DNA from: Acinetobacter pittii ANC 4050 | Lineage (GTDB): Bacteria; Pseudomonadota; Gammaproteobacteria; Pseudomonadales; Moraxellaceae | Assembly: GCF_000399685.1 (NCBI RefSeq) | Contig: NZ_KB976987.1 | Coordinates: 1,565,184-1,629,183, forward strand | Reading direction: 5' to 3' | DNA length: 64,000 bases | Shown here: positions 45,794-55,924 of the stretch, piece after piece | Layout: every line of letters starts with the position of its first letter | How positions within the stretch are numbered: the first letter of the stretch is position 1 | Made by a program: the position numbers and the translations under genes | Notes under the pieces: model-generated | The model's input: only the letters and a program-made list of their open reading frames with translations | Databases searched by the model: none | Told to the model about the DNA's origin: nothing

Positions 45794-45821
45794 TCTACTC
45801 AACTTCCTTAGAAAGGCTTAA

Positions 45822-47042
45822 TCAATCCATCAACTTTTTACGGCGATACAACCCACAATTTCCAGAAAATAACGCTGCCAACAAACAAGTAATAATGGCA
45901 TAAGTCGCAACATTCATTCCAAATAGCTCAATGGCTAAAATAATAGAGGTTAACGGCGCCTTACTTGCCCCTGAAAACAGACTCACCAAACCTAAGCCTG
46001 CAAGCAATGAAATTGGTAAGTTTAAAATTGCCCCTAAAGCATTCCCTAATGTCGCCCCTACATAGAATAACGGCGTAATTTCCCCACCTTTAAAACCTGA
46101 ACCTAAAGTGATGGCGGTAAAAACGGTCTTATTAAAAAAGTCGTAATACTCAATCGGTACATAAAAAGATGAAATGATTTTATCTGTACCCAAACCGTTG
46201 TATTGCTGATGTGCGGTGAATAAAGTAAGTAGCATAATGACAATACCGCCGACCATGGTTCTTAAAGGCAAATAGCGAATATATTTATAAAAGACGTCAC
46301 TGGCAAAATGAATGGCGGCAATAAAGAAACGTGCAGCTAAACCAAAAATTAGTCCCGCCACAATTAAACTCATGAGTGTGCCAAAATGAATCGCTGGAAA
46401 CTCACTAATCACATAAAAAATATGCGGATGAACAATATCGAATAGTTCAGGAATGGTCGAAGCAATAAGCGCCGACACAAAACACGGGAAAATGGCTGAA
46501 TATCTTAAATTACCTAAAGCTGTAATTTCTAAACCATAGATCGCGCCCGCCAAAGGCAAGCCAAACACCCCTGCAAAGCCAGCACCAATACTGGCGATTA
46601 AACAAATTTTTCGGTTATCTTCCGAGATTTTTAATATATGGCTCAGGTGGTCAATTAATGCACCCGAAAGCTGAACTGCTGGCGCCTCACGTCCTGCTGA
46701 ACCACCAAACAACTGCGTTAAAATTGAGGTAATAAAAATGATAGGGCTCATTCGTTTTGGAATAAACGACTTCGGCTGATGAATTTCATCAATCAGTAAA
46801 TGGGTTCCCCGTTCAATCGGCGATCCATATTTTTTAATGAGGTAACCAATACCAAAACCCACAAAAGGCAAAAAGTAGATGAGCCAGTGATGCAGACTTC
46901 GGACTTTGTTTGAAATATCAAAGGCAACAAAAATTAAGGTCGAGGCTAGCCCTGCTACGACTCCAATCACAATCGAAATGACGAGCCAATAGACACTGTA
47001 TTTTAGAATTTGATCATATTCAGATGAAGGTAGAATTTTCAT
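45822..47042 (-). CDS. ClC-family chloride/anion channel or antiporter
   Basis: 406 residues with about ten membrane helices. The selectivity/gating motif is GGSAGREAPAVQLSG, with the gating glutamate present, and the later anion-binding region is LGSGFKGGEITPLFYVGATLGN. ClC proteins move chloride, or fluoride in one clade, across the inner membrane; length and motifs do not decide between channel and exchanger here. It faces the RT gene, 28 bp from its stop. Confidence 0.9.
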   Translation of the reverse strand: MKILPSSEYDQILKYSVYWLVISIVIGVVAGLASTLIFVAFDISNKVRSLHHWLIYFLPFVGFGIGYLIKKYGSPIERGTHLLIDEIHQPKSFIPKRMSPIIFITSILTQLFGGSAGREAPAVQLSGALIDHLSHILKISEDNRKICLIASIGAGFAGVFGLPLAGAIYGLEITALGNLRYSAIFPCFVSALIASTIPELFDIVHPHIFYVISEFPAIHFGTLMSLIVAGLIFGLAARFFIAAIHFASDVFYKYIRYLPLRTMVGGIVIMLLTLFTAHQQYNGLGTDKIISSFYVPIEYYDFFNKTVFTAITLGSGFKGGEITPLFYVGATLGNALGAILNLPISLLAGLGLVSLFSGASKAPLTSIILAIELFGMNVATYAIITCLLAALFSGNCGLYRRKKLMD

Positions 47043-47346
47043 TCGCTTTCTTCAATTCGCCTTTGAGTGGATGCCAAATTCTCAAATTATTTTTATGCTG
47101 CCAGTTCATTAAGTGAGAAATGCTTAAACTGGGCTAAAAATTAAAGCCCGCATATGCGAGCTTTCAATACAGTGATTAATTTTTGGTATCACTAAACTGT
47201 GACAAATATCTCATAATTGGCGCTATTTTTCAAGTTGAAAATAGTTAACGAGTACTGTGAAAAACAATTAACTAAGTGAATAAATAAGCATTGGATTTGA
47301 CCACATTAAAGTCACGCTCAATTAGGCCAAATCTCTTATTTAAATC
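47043..47346. other. Intergenic region between the ClC gene and the biotin carboxylase gene
   Basis: About 300 bp. It must carry the ClC promoter (minus strand). An inverted repeat AAAGCccGCATATGCgaGCTTT (47144-47165) could end transcripts from the 5-oxoproline cluster, although its U-run is weak. Nothing else is evident. Confidence 0.4.
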
Positions 47347-49068
47347 TCAATCAATGCTAGCAATCACAGTTTCTGCATGACAGGTCGCGCCTTTCTCCGC
47401 ACTAAGCTGAATAACACCACTGCGATGCGCCAGTACCTGCACTTCCATTTTCATAGCTTCCATAATGGCAACCACTTGGCCTTCGGTGACTTGCTCACCA
47501 TTTTCGACTTTCCAAGTGCTAATCACACCATTAATTGGGGCAAGTAAATGCTCAGCACTCACTTCTGGTTCAGCGGTTTGGGCTTGAACTGCGGTTGCTG
47601 GGCCTTGTGCAAACATACCCGCAGGTAAACCTAAACGGTGTAACTTGCCATCAATTTCAATATAGCTCAGCAACATCGGTTGTTGATGATTTGGAATGCC
47701 CCGTTTAGTTGGCTTTAACTCTTGTTTAAAGTCGTTTTCGATCCAGCGTGTATGGACATTAAATTCATCGGTAAAGTCAGGTTCATTAAGTACTGCACGG
47801 TGGAAATCTAAAACCGAAGCTACACCTTCAATTTTAAATTGCTTTAATGCACGTTTGGCGCGAGCAATTGCAACTTCACGGGTTGGACCAGTCACAATCA
47901 GTTTTGCCATGAGTGAGTCAAAGTGGCTCGACACTAAAGAGCCAGTACGCACGCCTGTATCCACTCGTACACCATGACCAAACGGTGCCTCGAATAAGCT
48001 CAACACACCAAACGCAGGAATAAAACCACGTGCGGGGTCTTCGGCATTAATACGAAACTCAATCGCATGACCTTGCGCTTTTGGGGTTTCTTTAATAGAA
48101 AGTTCATGGCCTTGTGCCACGCGAATTTGCTCAACCACCAAATCGACTTTTGAGGTTTCTTCAGTTACTGGGTGCTCAACTTGCAAACGGGTGTTTACTT
48201 CTAAAAATGAAAGCTTGCCGTCGCGACTCAGTAAGTATTCAACTGTACCCGCTCCCACATAGTTTGCGGCCTGACAAATATTTTTTGCCGAGGTTAAAAT
48301 TTGCCGGTAAATCTCATCGCTAATAAATGGCGCTGGTGCTTCTTCGACTAACTTTTGGTTACGGCGTTGCAACGAACAATCGCGTGTACCAAGCACCACA
48401 ATGTTTCCATGCTGATCGGCAATCACTTGCGCTTCTACATGGCGCGGTTTATCGAGATATTGCTCGACAAAACATTCACCTCGACCAAAGGCAGCTTTTG
48501 CTTCTCGTACTGCCGACTCATAAAGCTCTTTGACTTCTTCGAGTTTCCACGCAACTTTTAAGCCACGGCCACCGCCACCAAATGCCGCTTTAATGGCAAT
48601 GGGTAAACCAAACTGTTTAGCAAACGCTAAAGCTTCATCTGCATTGTTGAGTGGGTCTTGCGTACCTTGAACTAACGGTGCACCGACCGAAGCAGCAATT
48701 TTACGTGCTTCGATTTTATCGCCTAGTTTTTCTATGGCACTTGGAGATGGCCCGACCCATTTTAAACCTGCATCAATCACAGCTTGGGCAAACTCAGCCC
48801 GTTCAGATAAAAAGCCATAACCCGGATGCACCATCGTCGCTTTCGATTTCTTGGCAACTTCAATAATGGCAGGAATATTTAAATAGGTTTCACTGGCAGT
48901 TGCACCAGCCAAACCCCATGCTTCATCTGCAAGTTCGACATGCATGCTGCCGATGTCATCATCTGCATATAACGCGACTGATGAAATGCCCATATCACGG
49001 CAAGCATGAATAATACGAACGGCAATTTCACCACGGTTAGCAATCAATAATTTTTCTGTATTCATCAT
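47347..49068 (-). CDS. Biotin carboxylase with fused biotin-carrier domain
   Basis: 573 residues. Biotin carboxylase domain (1-450; KLLIANRGEIAVRIIHACRD, GGGGRGLKV, FLEVNTRLQVEHPVTEE) plus a C-terminal biotinyl domain with EAMKMEVQ. It has no carboxyltransferase domain of its own. It overlaps the PxpB-PxpC fusion gene by four bases (ATGA). PxpB/PxpC are homologous to the carboxyltransferase part of urea carboxylase, so the two adjacent proteins together reproduce the domain set of that enzyme. A role in 5-oxoproline metabolism is suggested by context; the acyl-CoA carboxylase alpha-subunit label usual for such proteins may be misleading. Confidence 0.85.
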   Translation of the reverse strand: MMNTEKLLIANRGEIAVRIIHACRDMGISSVALYADDDIGSMHVELADEAWGLAGATASETYLNIPAIIEVAKKSKATMVHPGYGFLSERAEFAQAVIDAGLKWVGPSPSAIEKLGDKIEARKIAASVGAPLVQGTQDPLNNADEALAFAKQFGLPIAIKAAFGGGGRGLKVAWKLEEVKELYESAVREAKAAFGRGECFVEQYLDKPRHVEAQVIADQHGNIVVLGTRDCSLQRRNQKLVEEAPAPFISDEIYRQILTSAKNICQAANYVGAGTVEYLLSRDGKLSFLEVNTRLQVEHPVTEETSKVDLVVEQIRVAQGHELSIKETPKAQGHAIEFRINAEDPARGFIPAFGVLSLFEAPFGHGVRVDTGVRTGSLVSSHFDSLMAKLIVTGPTREVAIARAKRALKQFKIEGVASVLDFHRAVLNEPDFTDEFNVHTRWIENDFKQELKPTKRGIPNHQQPMLLSYIEIDGKLHRLGLPAGMFAQGPATAVQAQTAEPEVSAEHLLAPINGVISTWKVENGEQVTEGQVVAIMEAMKMEVQVLAHRSGVIQLSAEKGATCHAETVIASID

Positions 49069-50648
49069 TCATTCTCAAAATCTGTAAATTCGGCAATTTT
49101 TTTAAATTTGATACGGCAACCTGCTGGAATCTGTGCCACCAAGTCCCAATGGTGTTTAGCAACAGAGCCAATGACTGGATATCCGCCCGTTAAAGGGTGA
49201 TCATTCATAAACAAAACGGGTTGGCCGCTCGGTGGAATCTGCAAAGCACCAATGCATGTGCCTTCACTTTCCAGCTCATGGGTAATTTTGCGAGTTAAAG
49301 GCTCTGCACCTGAAAGTCTTAGCCCGACTCGGTTGCTTTCATTGGTCACGAGCCATTCTTGCTGACACAGTAGTTCAATACTGTCTTGTTCAAACCAGTC
49401 TGTGCGTGGCCCCATCACAATATCTAGCTCAACGACTTCGCCAGCTTGCGGCAAGTCACTTTTGCCCACTTCATTTACGCTAATGTTGGCTGCTTTGACC
49501 TGCCCTTGATAAATAGTATCTCCAAGCTTTAATGGTTCTGGGCCTAACACAGCCAAGCTGTCAAACGAAGCACTATTGAGTACTGGCTCAACGTCTATAC
49601 CACCACGAACTGCCAAATAGTTTCTTAAACCTGCCGTCGGTGGCTGAATTTGAAATTCATCGCCTACATCCAAATCAATCGGTTGATAGCTTGCAAAGTC
49701 TACGGTTTGCCCGTCGGCAAATTTCACACGAATGTTCGAAATAGCCCCAGCCACCGCAATAACACCTGCATGCTGCATTTTGGCTTTTAAGCCACCCTTT
49801 AAAGCTTCAATGACTGGTGTATCGGTTGGATTACCCACAATACGGTTAGCACTATGCATGGCAGATAAGTCCATTGCACCTGCAACCCCAACGCCAATAT
49901 TGGTCTGATTTAAGCGCCCTTCATCTTGAATAAGCATCTGTAAACTTGGTGCAGTGATCGTAAATAACGGCACAGATTGTTTCGGCTCAACTGTACGAGT
50001 GATTTGCTGCGGTACAGTTACAGTTGTTGGACTATGCGTGACATCTTCAAAATGCACGGTCATGCCCGGTAAAAGTAGTGCTGGATTTTTACGCTCTAAA
50101 TCCCACATTTTTTCCGATGTAGTCCCAATCAGCTGCCAACCACCTGGGCTGTCTTTTGGGTAAATACCAGAGTATTTTCCAGCCAAACCCAGAGAGCCTG
50201 ACGGTATTTTTTTACGCGGAACCGTTAAACGTGGAATATCGGTAAAAGGCTTATCGGGACTGCTCATATAAGCAAAGCCCGGCGCAAAACCAATAAAAGC
50301 CACATTCCACACGCTTTGGTGATGTTTTCTAATCACATCAGCCACAGACAAACCTTGTAGTTCTGCAACCTGTGCAAGGTCTTCGCCATCGTAACGAATC
50401 GGCACAATCACTTCTTGGCTGCTACGCTCAAATCCAGAATCAATTTTGAGCCTTTGAATTGAAGCGACCAGCGTTTTAAAGTTAGTTTCGATCTCGTTAA
50501 AAAAAACCAAAATTGTTTTTGCAGCAGGGACTAAGTCTTTAATTCCATTCAATTGCGTATTTTGCAATTTATTGTATAACGCCAAAGTTTCTTCTAGGCT
50601 CGCAAGCTCAATCAGAAAACAATCGGCGTTTACCGATAAAAAACGCAT
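49065..50648 (-). CDS. pxpBC: 5-oxoprolinase PxpB-PxpC fusion protein
   Basis: 527 residues made of two families usually encoded separately. Residues 1-~215 are PxpB/KipI-like (AHS1): RYDGEDLAQVAELQGLSV, FIGFAPGFAYM, VPRKKIPSGSLGLAGKYSGIYP. Residues ~225-527 are PxpC/KipA-like (AHS2): MLIQDEGRLNQTNIGVGVAGAMD, ALKGG, and GPRTDWF. Together with PxpA they open 5-oxoproline to glutamate with ATP. The gene is 32 bp after the D-glutamate cyclase-like gene and overlaps the carboxylase gene by four bases, so all are co-translated. Confidence 0.9.
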   Translation of the reverse strand: MRFLSVNADCFLIELASLEETLALYNKLQNTQLNGIKDLVPAAKTILVFFNEIETNFKTLVASIQRLKIDSGFERSSQEVIVPIRYDGEDLAQVAELQGLSVADVIRKHHQSVWNVAFIGFAPGFAYMSSPDKPFTDIPRLTVPRKKIPSGSLGLAGKYSGIYPKDSPGGWQLIGTTSEKMWDLERKNPALLLPGMTVHFEDVTHSPTTVTVPQQITRTVEPKQSVPLFTITAPSLQMLIQDEGRLNQTNIGVGVAGAMDLSAMHSANRIVGNPTDTPVIEALKGGLKAKMQHAGVIAVAGAISNIRVKFADGQTVDFASYQPIDLDVGDEFQIQPPTAGLRNYLAVRGGIDVEPVLNSASFDSLAVLGPEPLKLGDTIYQGQVKAANISVNEVGKSDLPQAGEVVELDIVMGPRTDWFEQDSIELLCQQEWLVTNESNRVGLRLSGAEPLTRKITHELESEGTCIGALQIPPSGQPVLFMNDHPLTGGYPVIGSVAKHHWDLVAQIPAGCRIKFKKIAEFTDFENE

Positions 50649-50680
50649 TTGCTTATCCTTTTAATTCTTCTTTAGTCCAA

Positions 50681-51496
50681 TTAGCCAATCCAAGCGCGGT
50701 CAGGAATGTCGGTAATAAACATGTGACCCGGTGCATGACTAATCGCAAAAGGAATTTTCGAGTTCATAACGGCTGCTTGCGGTGTTACCCCACATGCCCA
50801 AAACACTGGAATTTCACCTGCTTCAATGCGGGAAGCATCACCAAAGTCAGGCTTATTTACATCCAAAATTCCTAAGCTTTCAGGGTGCCCAATATGTACA
50901 GGTGCCCCATGCACGCTTGGCATACGTGAGGTAATTTTTACTGCTTCACTAATTTGATGTGATGGAATTGGTCGCATGGAAACTACCATATTTCCTGAAA
51001 TACGTCCTGCCGGTTCACACTTGATATTGCTTAGATACATCGGCACATTGGTATCGTCATGAATATGGCGAACTTCAATCCCCGCTTCTTGCAAAGCGGT
51101 TTCAAACGAAAAACTGCAACCAATTAAGAAAGTCACCAAATCAGGATGAGCATTATAAATCTCTCTTGCATCGGTCACTTCATCGATCATTTGGCCATCT
51201 TTCCAAATGCGATAACGTGGGAAGTCAGTGCGGATGTCAGAATCTGCCGCAAGCTTAGTTGTATAGATGCCTTCTTCGAGCACATCAAGCACCGGACAGC
51301 TTTGCGGGTTACGGTGTGCGTATAGTAAAAAGTCATATGCCCACTCTTTTGGCACCGAAATCATGTTGACCTGCGTCATGCCAGCCGCCATGCCTGCTGT
51401 CGGTTTATCAAAACCAGCACGGATTTTTAAACGCGCATCTAAAGCGGCTTCAAGCTGAGCTGGGTCGACTTTAATATCCTTATACATGGTGCTCAT
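50681..51496 (-). CDS. D-glutamate cyclase-like hydro-lyase (DUF1445, YcsI family)
   Basis: 271 residues beginning [12 protein letters not shown], with GYAAGMTQ-like [36 protein letters not shown] and [13 protein letters not shown], the DUF1445/YcsI signature. The mammalian relative of this family is D-glutamate cyclase, which turns D-glutamate into 5-oxo-D-proline. Next to the 5-oxoprolinase genes, that reaction would feed D-glutamate (for example from cell-wall turnover) into glutamate supply. The gene is two bases before pxpBC's partner order allows: pxpA ends two bases upstream. Confidence 0.82.
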   Translation of the reverse strand: MSTMYKDIKVDPAQLEAALDARLKIRAGFDKPTAGMAAGMTQVNMISVPKEWAYDFLLYAHRNPQSCPVLDVLEEGIYTTKLAADSDIRTDFPRYRIWKDGQMIDEVTDAREIYNAHPDLVTFLIGCSFSFETALQEAGIEVRHIHDDTNVPMYLSNIKCEPAGRISGNMVVSMRPIPSHQISEAVKITSRMPSVHGAPVHIGHPESLGILDVNKPDFGDASRIEAGEIPVFWACGVTPQAAVMNSKIPFAISHAPGHMFITDIPDRAWIG

Positions 51497-51498
51497 CC

Positions 51499-52263
51499 TT
51501 ATGCTTTATTTACAAACGGGCGGATTTCAATATTATTTTTTACAAGCTCGGCTTTAATGGCTGCCGACATCTCTAGCGCACCGTCGGTGTCGCCATGTAA
51601 GCAAATGGTGTCGGCTTGAATTGGGGTAAATACACCATCAATTGACTCAACCCCACCATCTTTAAGCATAGACACCACACGGCTCGCAACAAATGCCGAG
51701 TCGTGTAAAACCGCACCTTCGAGACGGCGAGATACCAATGAACCATCGCTGTTATAAGCACGGTCTGCAAAAGCTTCTGACACAACTTTTAAACCAGCCG
51801 CACGTGCCTGCTCGACTAAGTTTGACCCAGCCAAAGCCACTAAAACCAGTTCAGGGTTATACATTTTAATAGCATCAATTACTGCTGCTGCTTGAACTTG
51901 GTCATGTGCAATAGTGTTATAAAGTGCGCCATGCGGTTTAACATATTGCACTTTTGAGCCTGCTACTTTCGCCAAACCATCGAGTGCAGAAATTTGATAA
52001 AGCACATCGGCAATGAGTTCGTCACGCGACAAATCCATATTACGGCGGCCAAAGCCTACAAGGTCTGGATAAGACACGTGAGCGCCAATAGTCACACCCA
52101 GCTCAACAGCTTTACGAACCGTTTTTAAAATGCCGAGCGGGTCGCCAGCATGGAAGCCACAAGCAATATTGGCACTGGTCACAACAGGTAAGATCTGATC
52201 ATCATTACCCATTTTCCATGAGCCAAAGCTTTCACCCAAATCACTATTTAAATCTACAAACAT
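51499..52263 (-). CDS. pxpA: 5-oxoprolinase subunit PxpA (LamB/YcsF family)
   Basis: 254 residues. The N-terminus [20 protein letters not shown] and [13 protein letters not shown] are unmistakable for PxpA, as are [14 protein letters not shown] and [17 protein letters not shown]. PxpA is the TIM-barrel-like subunit that acts with PxpB and PxpC on 5-oxoproline. The gene lies between the NRAMP-type transporter (35 bp) and the cyclase-like gene (2 bp), the same grouping as ycsG-ycsF-ycsI-kipIA in Bacillus subtilis. Confidence 0.95.
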   Translation of the reverse strand: MFVDLNSDLGESFGSWKMGNDDQILPVVTSANIACGFHAGDPLGILKTVRKAVELGVTIGAHVSYPDLVGFGRRNMDLSRDELIADVLYQISALDGLAKVAGSKVQYVKPHGALYNTIAHDQVQAAAVIDAIKMYNPELVLVALAGSNLVEQARAAGLKVVSEAFADRAYNSDGSLVSRRLEGAVLHDSAFVASRVVSMLKDGGVESIDGVFTPIQADTICLHGDTDGALEMSAAIKAELVKNNIEIRPFVNKA

Positions 52264-52297
52264 GGCATTATTCCTTTATCACTTCACGCAGTCTGGC

Positions 52298-53530
52298 TTA
52301 AAGCTTGGTCAAATAGTTAAACACTGTCGTAAACGACATATAGCCCATCCACCATGTCAACAGACATGTTAACCCACCCAAAATAAGCAACCATTTTGGA
52401 TAGTTATAATTACCCATTAAATCTTTACGGCATGCAGCAACATACACAAAAATTGTAAGGCCAATTGGCAACACCAAACCGTTAAAACCACCTACAAAAA
52501 TGAGTAGACCTGCCGGAGTTGCACCCAATACCACATAGAGCAACAAAGCCAATGCGATAAAGGTAATGGTCGTATAGTTGGTTTGCTTTGGGGTTAAGTT
52601 CTTTTTAAACGCAGTAAAGAATGAAACTGAAGTATATGCTGCGCCAATGGTGCTACTAATCCCTGCTGCCCAGAAAATTAAACCAAATAATTTAAAACCG
52701 AATGTACCTGCTGCATATTGGAATGCTTGAGCTGCCGGATTGGCATCATGGCTGGCTAAATCAATCGTTGCACCGCTCACCACCACACCTAAAAATGCCA
52801 AGAACAACACATAGCGCATGATGCCGACCACAACAATACCCTTGGTCGCAGCTCTAGCAACTTCATCAATATTTTCAGGGCCAACCGCGCCTTTATCGAG
52901 TAAACGGTGTGCACCCGCGTAGCAGATATAGCCACCCACTGTACCGCCGACAATGGTAGTAATAATGGCAAAGTCGATTTGATCTGGAGCGAAGGTTTGA
53001 TGTACAGCTTGCCCAACAGGAGGCATTACAATAACGGCAACAATAATAATCAGTAGGATTTTAAGTAATCCCAACACAATCATGCTTTTATCCATGGCAA
53101 GCGTTGCTTTTTTTGATGCAAAAATCAAAATAGCTAACGCACCACTTAAAATACCGCCCCACTTTGTGTCTAGACCAAAAAGTGCATTTAAGCCTAAAGC
53201 TGCACCTGCAATATTACCGACACTAAAGAAAAAACCACCCAAGATCACTAAAAATGCCAGCAAATAACCACTACCCGGTAATGCTTTATTGGCAATGTCT
53301 GATGCACGCATTTGAGTCAGTGTGACCACTCGCCAAATATTTTGTTGAACCACATAATCAATCAGAATGGAAACTAAAATGGCAAAGCCAAATGCCGCCC
53401 CTAACTTGACTGTAAATACAGCAGTTTGGGTTAAAAATCCGGGCCCCATTGCAGAGGTCGCCATCATAAAGATAGAGGCTACAATGGCCCATTGGCGATC
53501 TGATAAAAAAGAAGATTTCAGTAAAGACAT
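52298..53530 (-). CDS. NRAMP-family transporter (YcsG-like)
   Basis: 410 residues with about eleven membrane spans (first spans AIVASIFMMATSAMGPGFLTQTAVFTVKLGAAFGFAILVSIL). It belongs to the NRAMP superfamily branch found beside pxpA genes, and lacks the canonical DPGN metal-binding sequence in the first helix, so metal transport is doubtful; a 5-oxoproline or amino-acid uptake role is more consistent with the context. The ATG at 53530 has GAGGAA nine bases upstream; the earlier in-frame ATG lacks this. It is the first gene of the cluster. Confidence 0.8.
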   Translation of the reverse strand: MSLLKSSFLSDRQWAIVASIFMMATSAMGPGFLTQTAVFTVKLGAAFGFAILVSILIDYVVQQNIWRVVTLTQMRASDIANKALPGSGYLLAFLVILGGFFFSVGNIAGAALGLNALFGLDTKWGGILSGALAILIFASKKATLAMDKSMIVLGLLKILLIIIVAVIVMPPVGQAVHQTFAPDQIDFAIITTIVGGTVGGYICYAGAHRLLDKGAVGPENIDEVARAATKGIVVVGIMRYVLFLAFLGVVVSGATIDLASHDANPAAQAFQYAAGTFGFKLFGLIFWAAGISSTIGAAYTSVSFFTAFKKNLTPKQTNYTTITFIALALLLYVVLGATPAGLLIFVGGFNGLVLPIGLTIFVYVAACRKDLMGNYNYPKWLLILGGLTCLLTWWMGYMSFTTVFNYLTKL

Positions 53531-53812
53531 ATTAATGCGTTCCTCATCCATTTGAGCTTAACAACGCTATTTTCAAGTTGAATTAAGAACACCATTTTTG
53601 TCCTAAACGATATTCTTTAATCCTTTAAAATGACAAAGATTCCCTGTTCCCCAATCAACACAATCGGTGATCAAATCTTGTAGCTAAAATAAAAACATAG
53701 CTCATCCTTACGGACAATAAGGCTTTTTACATTAAGTTAAAAATTTAAATGACTGATTTTAAATAATTTATTCTTTATTAAAAAATCAAGATAAGCTCTA
53801 CTTATTGAAGTT

Positions 53813-53853
53813 AATAAGCTGCCTTTATTGTTTTACATACAAAACAGCTTATT
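53813..53853. terminator. Stem-loop at the 3' end of the LysR gene
   Basis: AATAAGCTG (53813-53821) pairs with CAGCTTATT (53845-53853), a nine-pair stem with a long loop. The U-run is on the plus strand; the LysR stop codon lies inside the stem. It probably separates the LysR unit from the transporter promoter. Confidence 0.5.
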
Positions 53854-54760
53854 TTTTTATTTGCTCATTGAGTCTTTTCATAGCGCATTCAGATACCTTA
53901 ACTGCAACTTCGGTCAATTTCTCTTTTAAAGCCACATCGTTTCCTTGAATGTAAATCGAGGTGAAATGAAAGGTTTTTAACTGAATAGGCGTATTTAATA
54001 TTTCTAGTCGCCCATCGGTAATTTCTTTTAACGCCGTTAAGGTCGGCACTACAGCAATACCTAAACCCTGCTCGGCTAAACGCAATAAAGTTGCCAATGA
54101 ATAACTGGTAATTGAAAGTGGTTCATCAATCCCCTGTTCTTTCATTCGGGCTTTTAATTCTTTATAGGGATAGGTAATTTTTGGATAAGTTAAAATGGTA
54201 TGTGACATGAGAGTTTTAAAAGACATTTGAGCAACTCCGCCTTTAAATGACGGTGAAGCCAAGAAACTTAGTTCAAAGTCACACAAAGTCTGTTCAATAC
54301 ATTCAAAAGCTAAAGTTGGCCCAAGCAAGAATGCCATGTCTAAGTCGCCTGTCCGAACGCCTTCTTGTAAGTTAGGTGTAAGGTCCACCACAATCTCGAC
54401 TGAAATTTTTGGGAACTCTTGTTGAACCTTTTCGATATATTCAACCAACCATGTATAAACAATAGTTTCGGAAACTCCTAAACGAATAGTACCCGTCAGG
54501 TGCTGATTTTCTGTCAGTTCTGCGACCAGATCTGTTTCTAGGCGCATAAATTTTTCGGCGTACTTAAATAAAGTTAAGCCTTTATGAGTCGGCTTAAACT
54601 GTCGATAGTTTCGATCTAAAACTTTAAAACCTAATTCATTTTCAAGAGCTGTGATTTTTTGAGAGACCGCAGGCTGAGTGGTTTGCAATTTAGTCGCCGC
54701 TTTATTGAAGCTATTTAAAGTCACAACCCAATAAAATGCTTCCAGATTCTTTAAATTCAC
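53849..54760 (-). CDS. LysR-family regulator, probably of the 5-oxoproline cluster
   Basis: 303 residues. HTH: NLEAFYWVVTLNSFNKAATKLQTTQPAVSQKITALENELGFKVLDR; the rest is the LysR substrate-binding fold. The start codon is GTG at 54758-54760, with AGGA seven bases upstream. It reads in the same direction as the pxp cluster and ends ~320 bp before its first gene. Its position makes it a candidate activator of that cluster, but it is not divergent as LysR regulators of neighbours usually are. Confidence 0.87.
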   Translation of the reverse strand: MNLKNLEAFYWVVTLNSFNKAATKLQTTQPAVSQKITALENELGFKVLDRNYRQFKPTHKGLTLFKYAEKFMRLETDLVAELTENQHLTGTIRLGVSETIVYTWLVEYIEKVQQEFPKISVEIVVDLTPNLQEGVRTGDLDMAFLLGPTLAFECIEQTLCDFELSFLASPSFKGGVAQMSFKTLMSHTILTYPKITYPYKELKARMKEQGIDEPLSITSYSLATLLRLAEQGLGIAVVPTLTALKEITDGRLEILNTPIQLKTFHFTSIYIQGNDVALKEKLTEVAVKVSECAMKRLNEQIKK

Positions 54761-54856
54761 GTGTCATCCTGTCTTAATAAACGTCCCTACTTTTATAGTA
54801 TGGGAGTTGTTAGCGTGATTAGGCTACCCATTTATGCATTTTTATTTGAGTTTGGC

Positions 54857-55801
54857 CTATTTCACTCTCACAAAAATAATATCCAAATCTTTTTTAGGCA
54901 CAAACTTGGTTTTGATCATTTGAAATTGAGTTAGGCTAATCTTTTTGACTGGTCCATCCCAACAAAATGACACTAGTTCATCTTTATCTCGCTCAATGGT
55001 GAGCTTAAAGTTTTCAATCGGCTTTGCCCAATTTGCACCCGTCGTCAAAATATAGCCCAAAGCACTAAACGGCGAATTTTCTGCACTGGCTTTTTTTAAG
55101 CCTTGCTTAAATTGTTTATTCATACAAAATTGCTGGTTATATTCATCTGGATAGAGCGCAACAGAACCACCAACCAACGGTTTATATTCATGGTAAATTT
55201 TAGTCAAACTATTGGCTTTAAAGGTTTGTTTCCAACTATAGATCACTTGAGATGACCAAGGAATTACATCATCTTTTTTAAAATTGGCTAAAACTTTCTG
55301 TATCTGTGGCTTATTACATTGTTTTAGCTTATCTACATAATATTCATAATCATAGGTATTACGTAGCCACGGGTTTAACATATCTTTTTCACTAAACCCA
55401 CACTGCTTAAACTCTTCTGTGGTATCAATCAGAGGTGATTTTTCATCTTTTTGAATAAACGTTCGCACATGTATCTCTGGTTTTATATTTTTACCATCCA
55501 CCACAATCTTAAAACTTTTCAAAAGATGTTCTGTATGGGCAAAATCAGACTCAAAGAAATTATCAATACGCGGTAGCGGAAATAAGATCGTTTCTGTTAC
55601 GTCCTTATTGCTTAAATTTTTATAGGCGTATTCGACCTTAACCAGTTTTTTACTGATAAATAGATCTTCGCTGTGCATGGCAATCTGCGAATTTTTGAGA
55701 TATTGAATCCCACCTGTACCTACGTAACCCGTAGAATCATTGGCTAAACCATAGGTTGATAACTGAACCAAAACAGCAAAGGTTATTGCAAACTTTTTCA
55801 T
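54857..55801 (-). CDS. Secreted DUF4424-family protein
   Basis: 314 residues with a signal peptide (FAITFAVLVQLSTYGLAND). Right after cleavage it has DSTGYVGTGGIQYLKNSQIAMHSEDLFISKKLVKVEYAYKNLSNKDVTETILFPLPRID, the DUF4424 signature: a beta-rich domain that describes an N-terminal YLKNxxIxMxSEDLxIS block. The role of the family is unknown; it is probably periplasmic or extracellular. It appears to be a single-gene unit. Confidence 0.8.
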   Translation of the reverse strand: MKKFAITFAVLVQLSTYGLANDSTGYVGTGGIQYLKNSQIAMHSEDLFISKKLVKVEYAYKNLSNKDVTETILFPLPRIDNFFESDFAHTEHLLKSFKIVVDGKNIKPEIHVRTFIQKDEKSPLIDTTEEFKQCGFSEKDMLNPWLRNTYDYEYYVDKLKQCNKPQIQKVLANFKKDDVIPWSSQVIYSWKQTFKANSLTKIYHEYKPLVGGSVALYPDEYNQQFCMNKQFKQGLKKASAENSPFSALGYILTTGANWAKPIENFKLTIERDKDELVSFCWDGPVKKISLTQFQMIKTKFVPKKDLDIIFVRVK

Positions 55802-55924
55802 TTTAAGTGCTCTATATCATTTTCTAATTATGAAATGTCGATCTGCAATAAAGCATAACTGTTTAAGCGTAGATGTTGTTAATCTTTTAGTGATGACTCA
55901 TATATCTCTATAAACTCTAATTTT

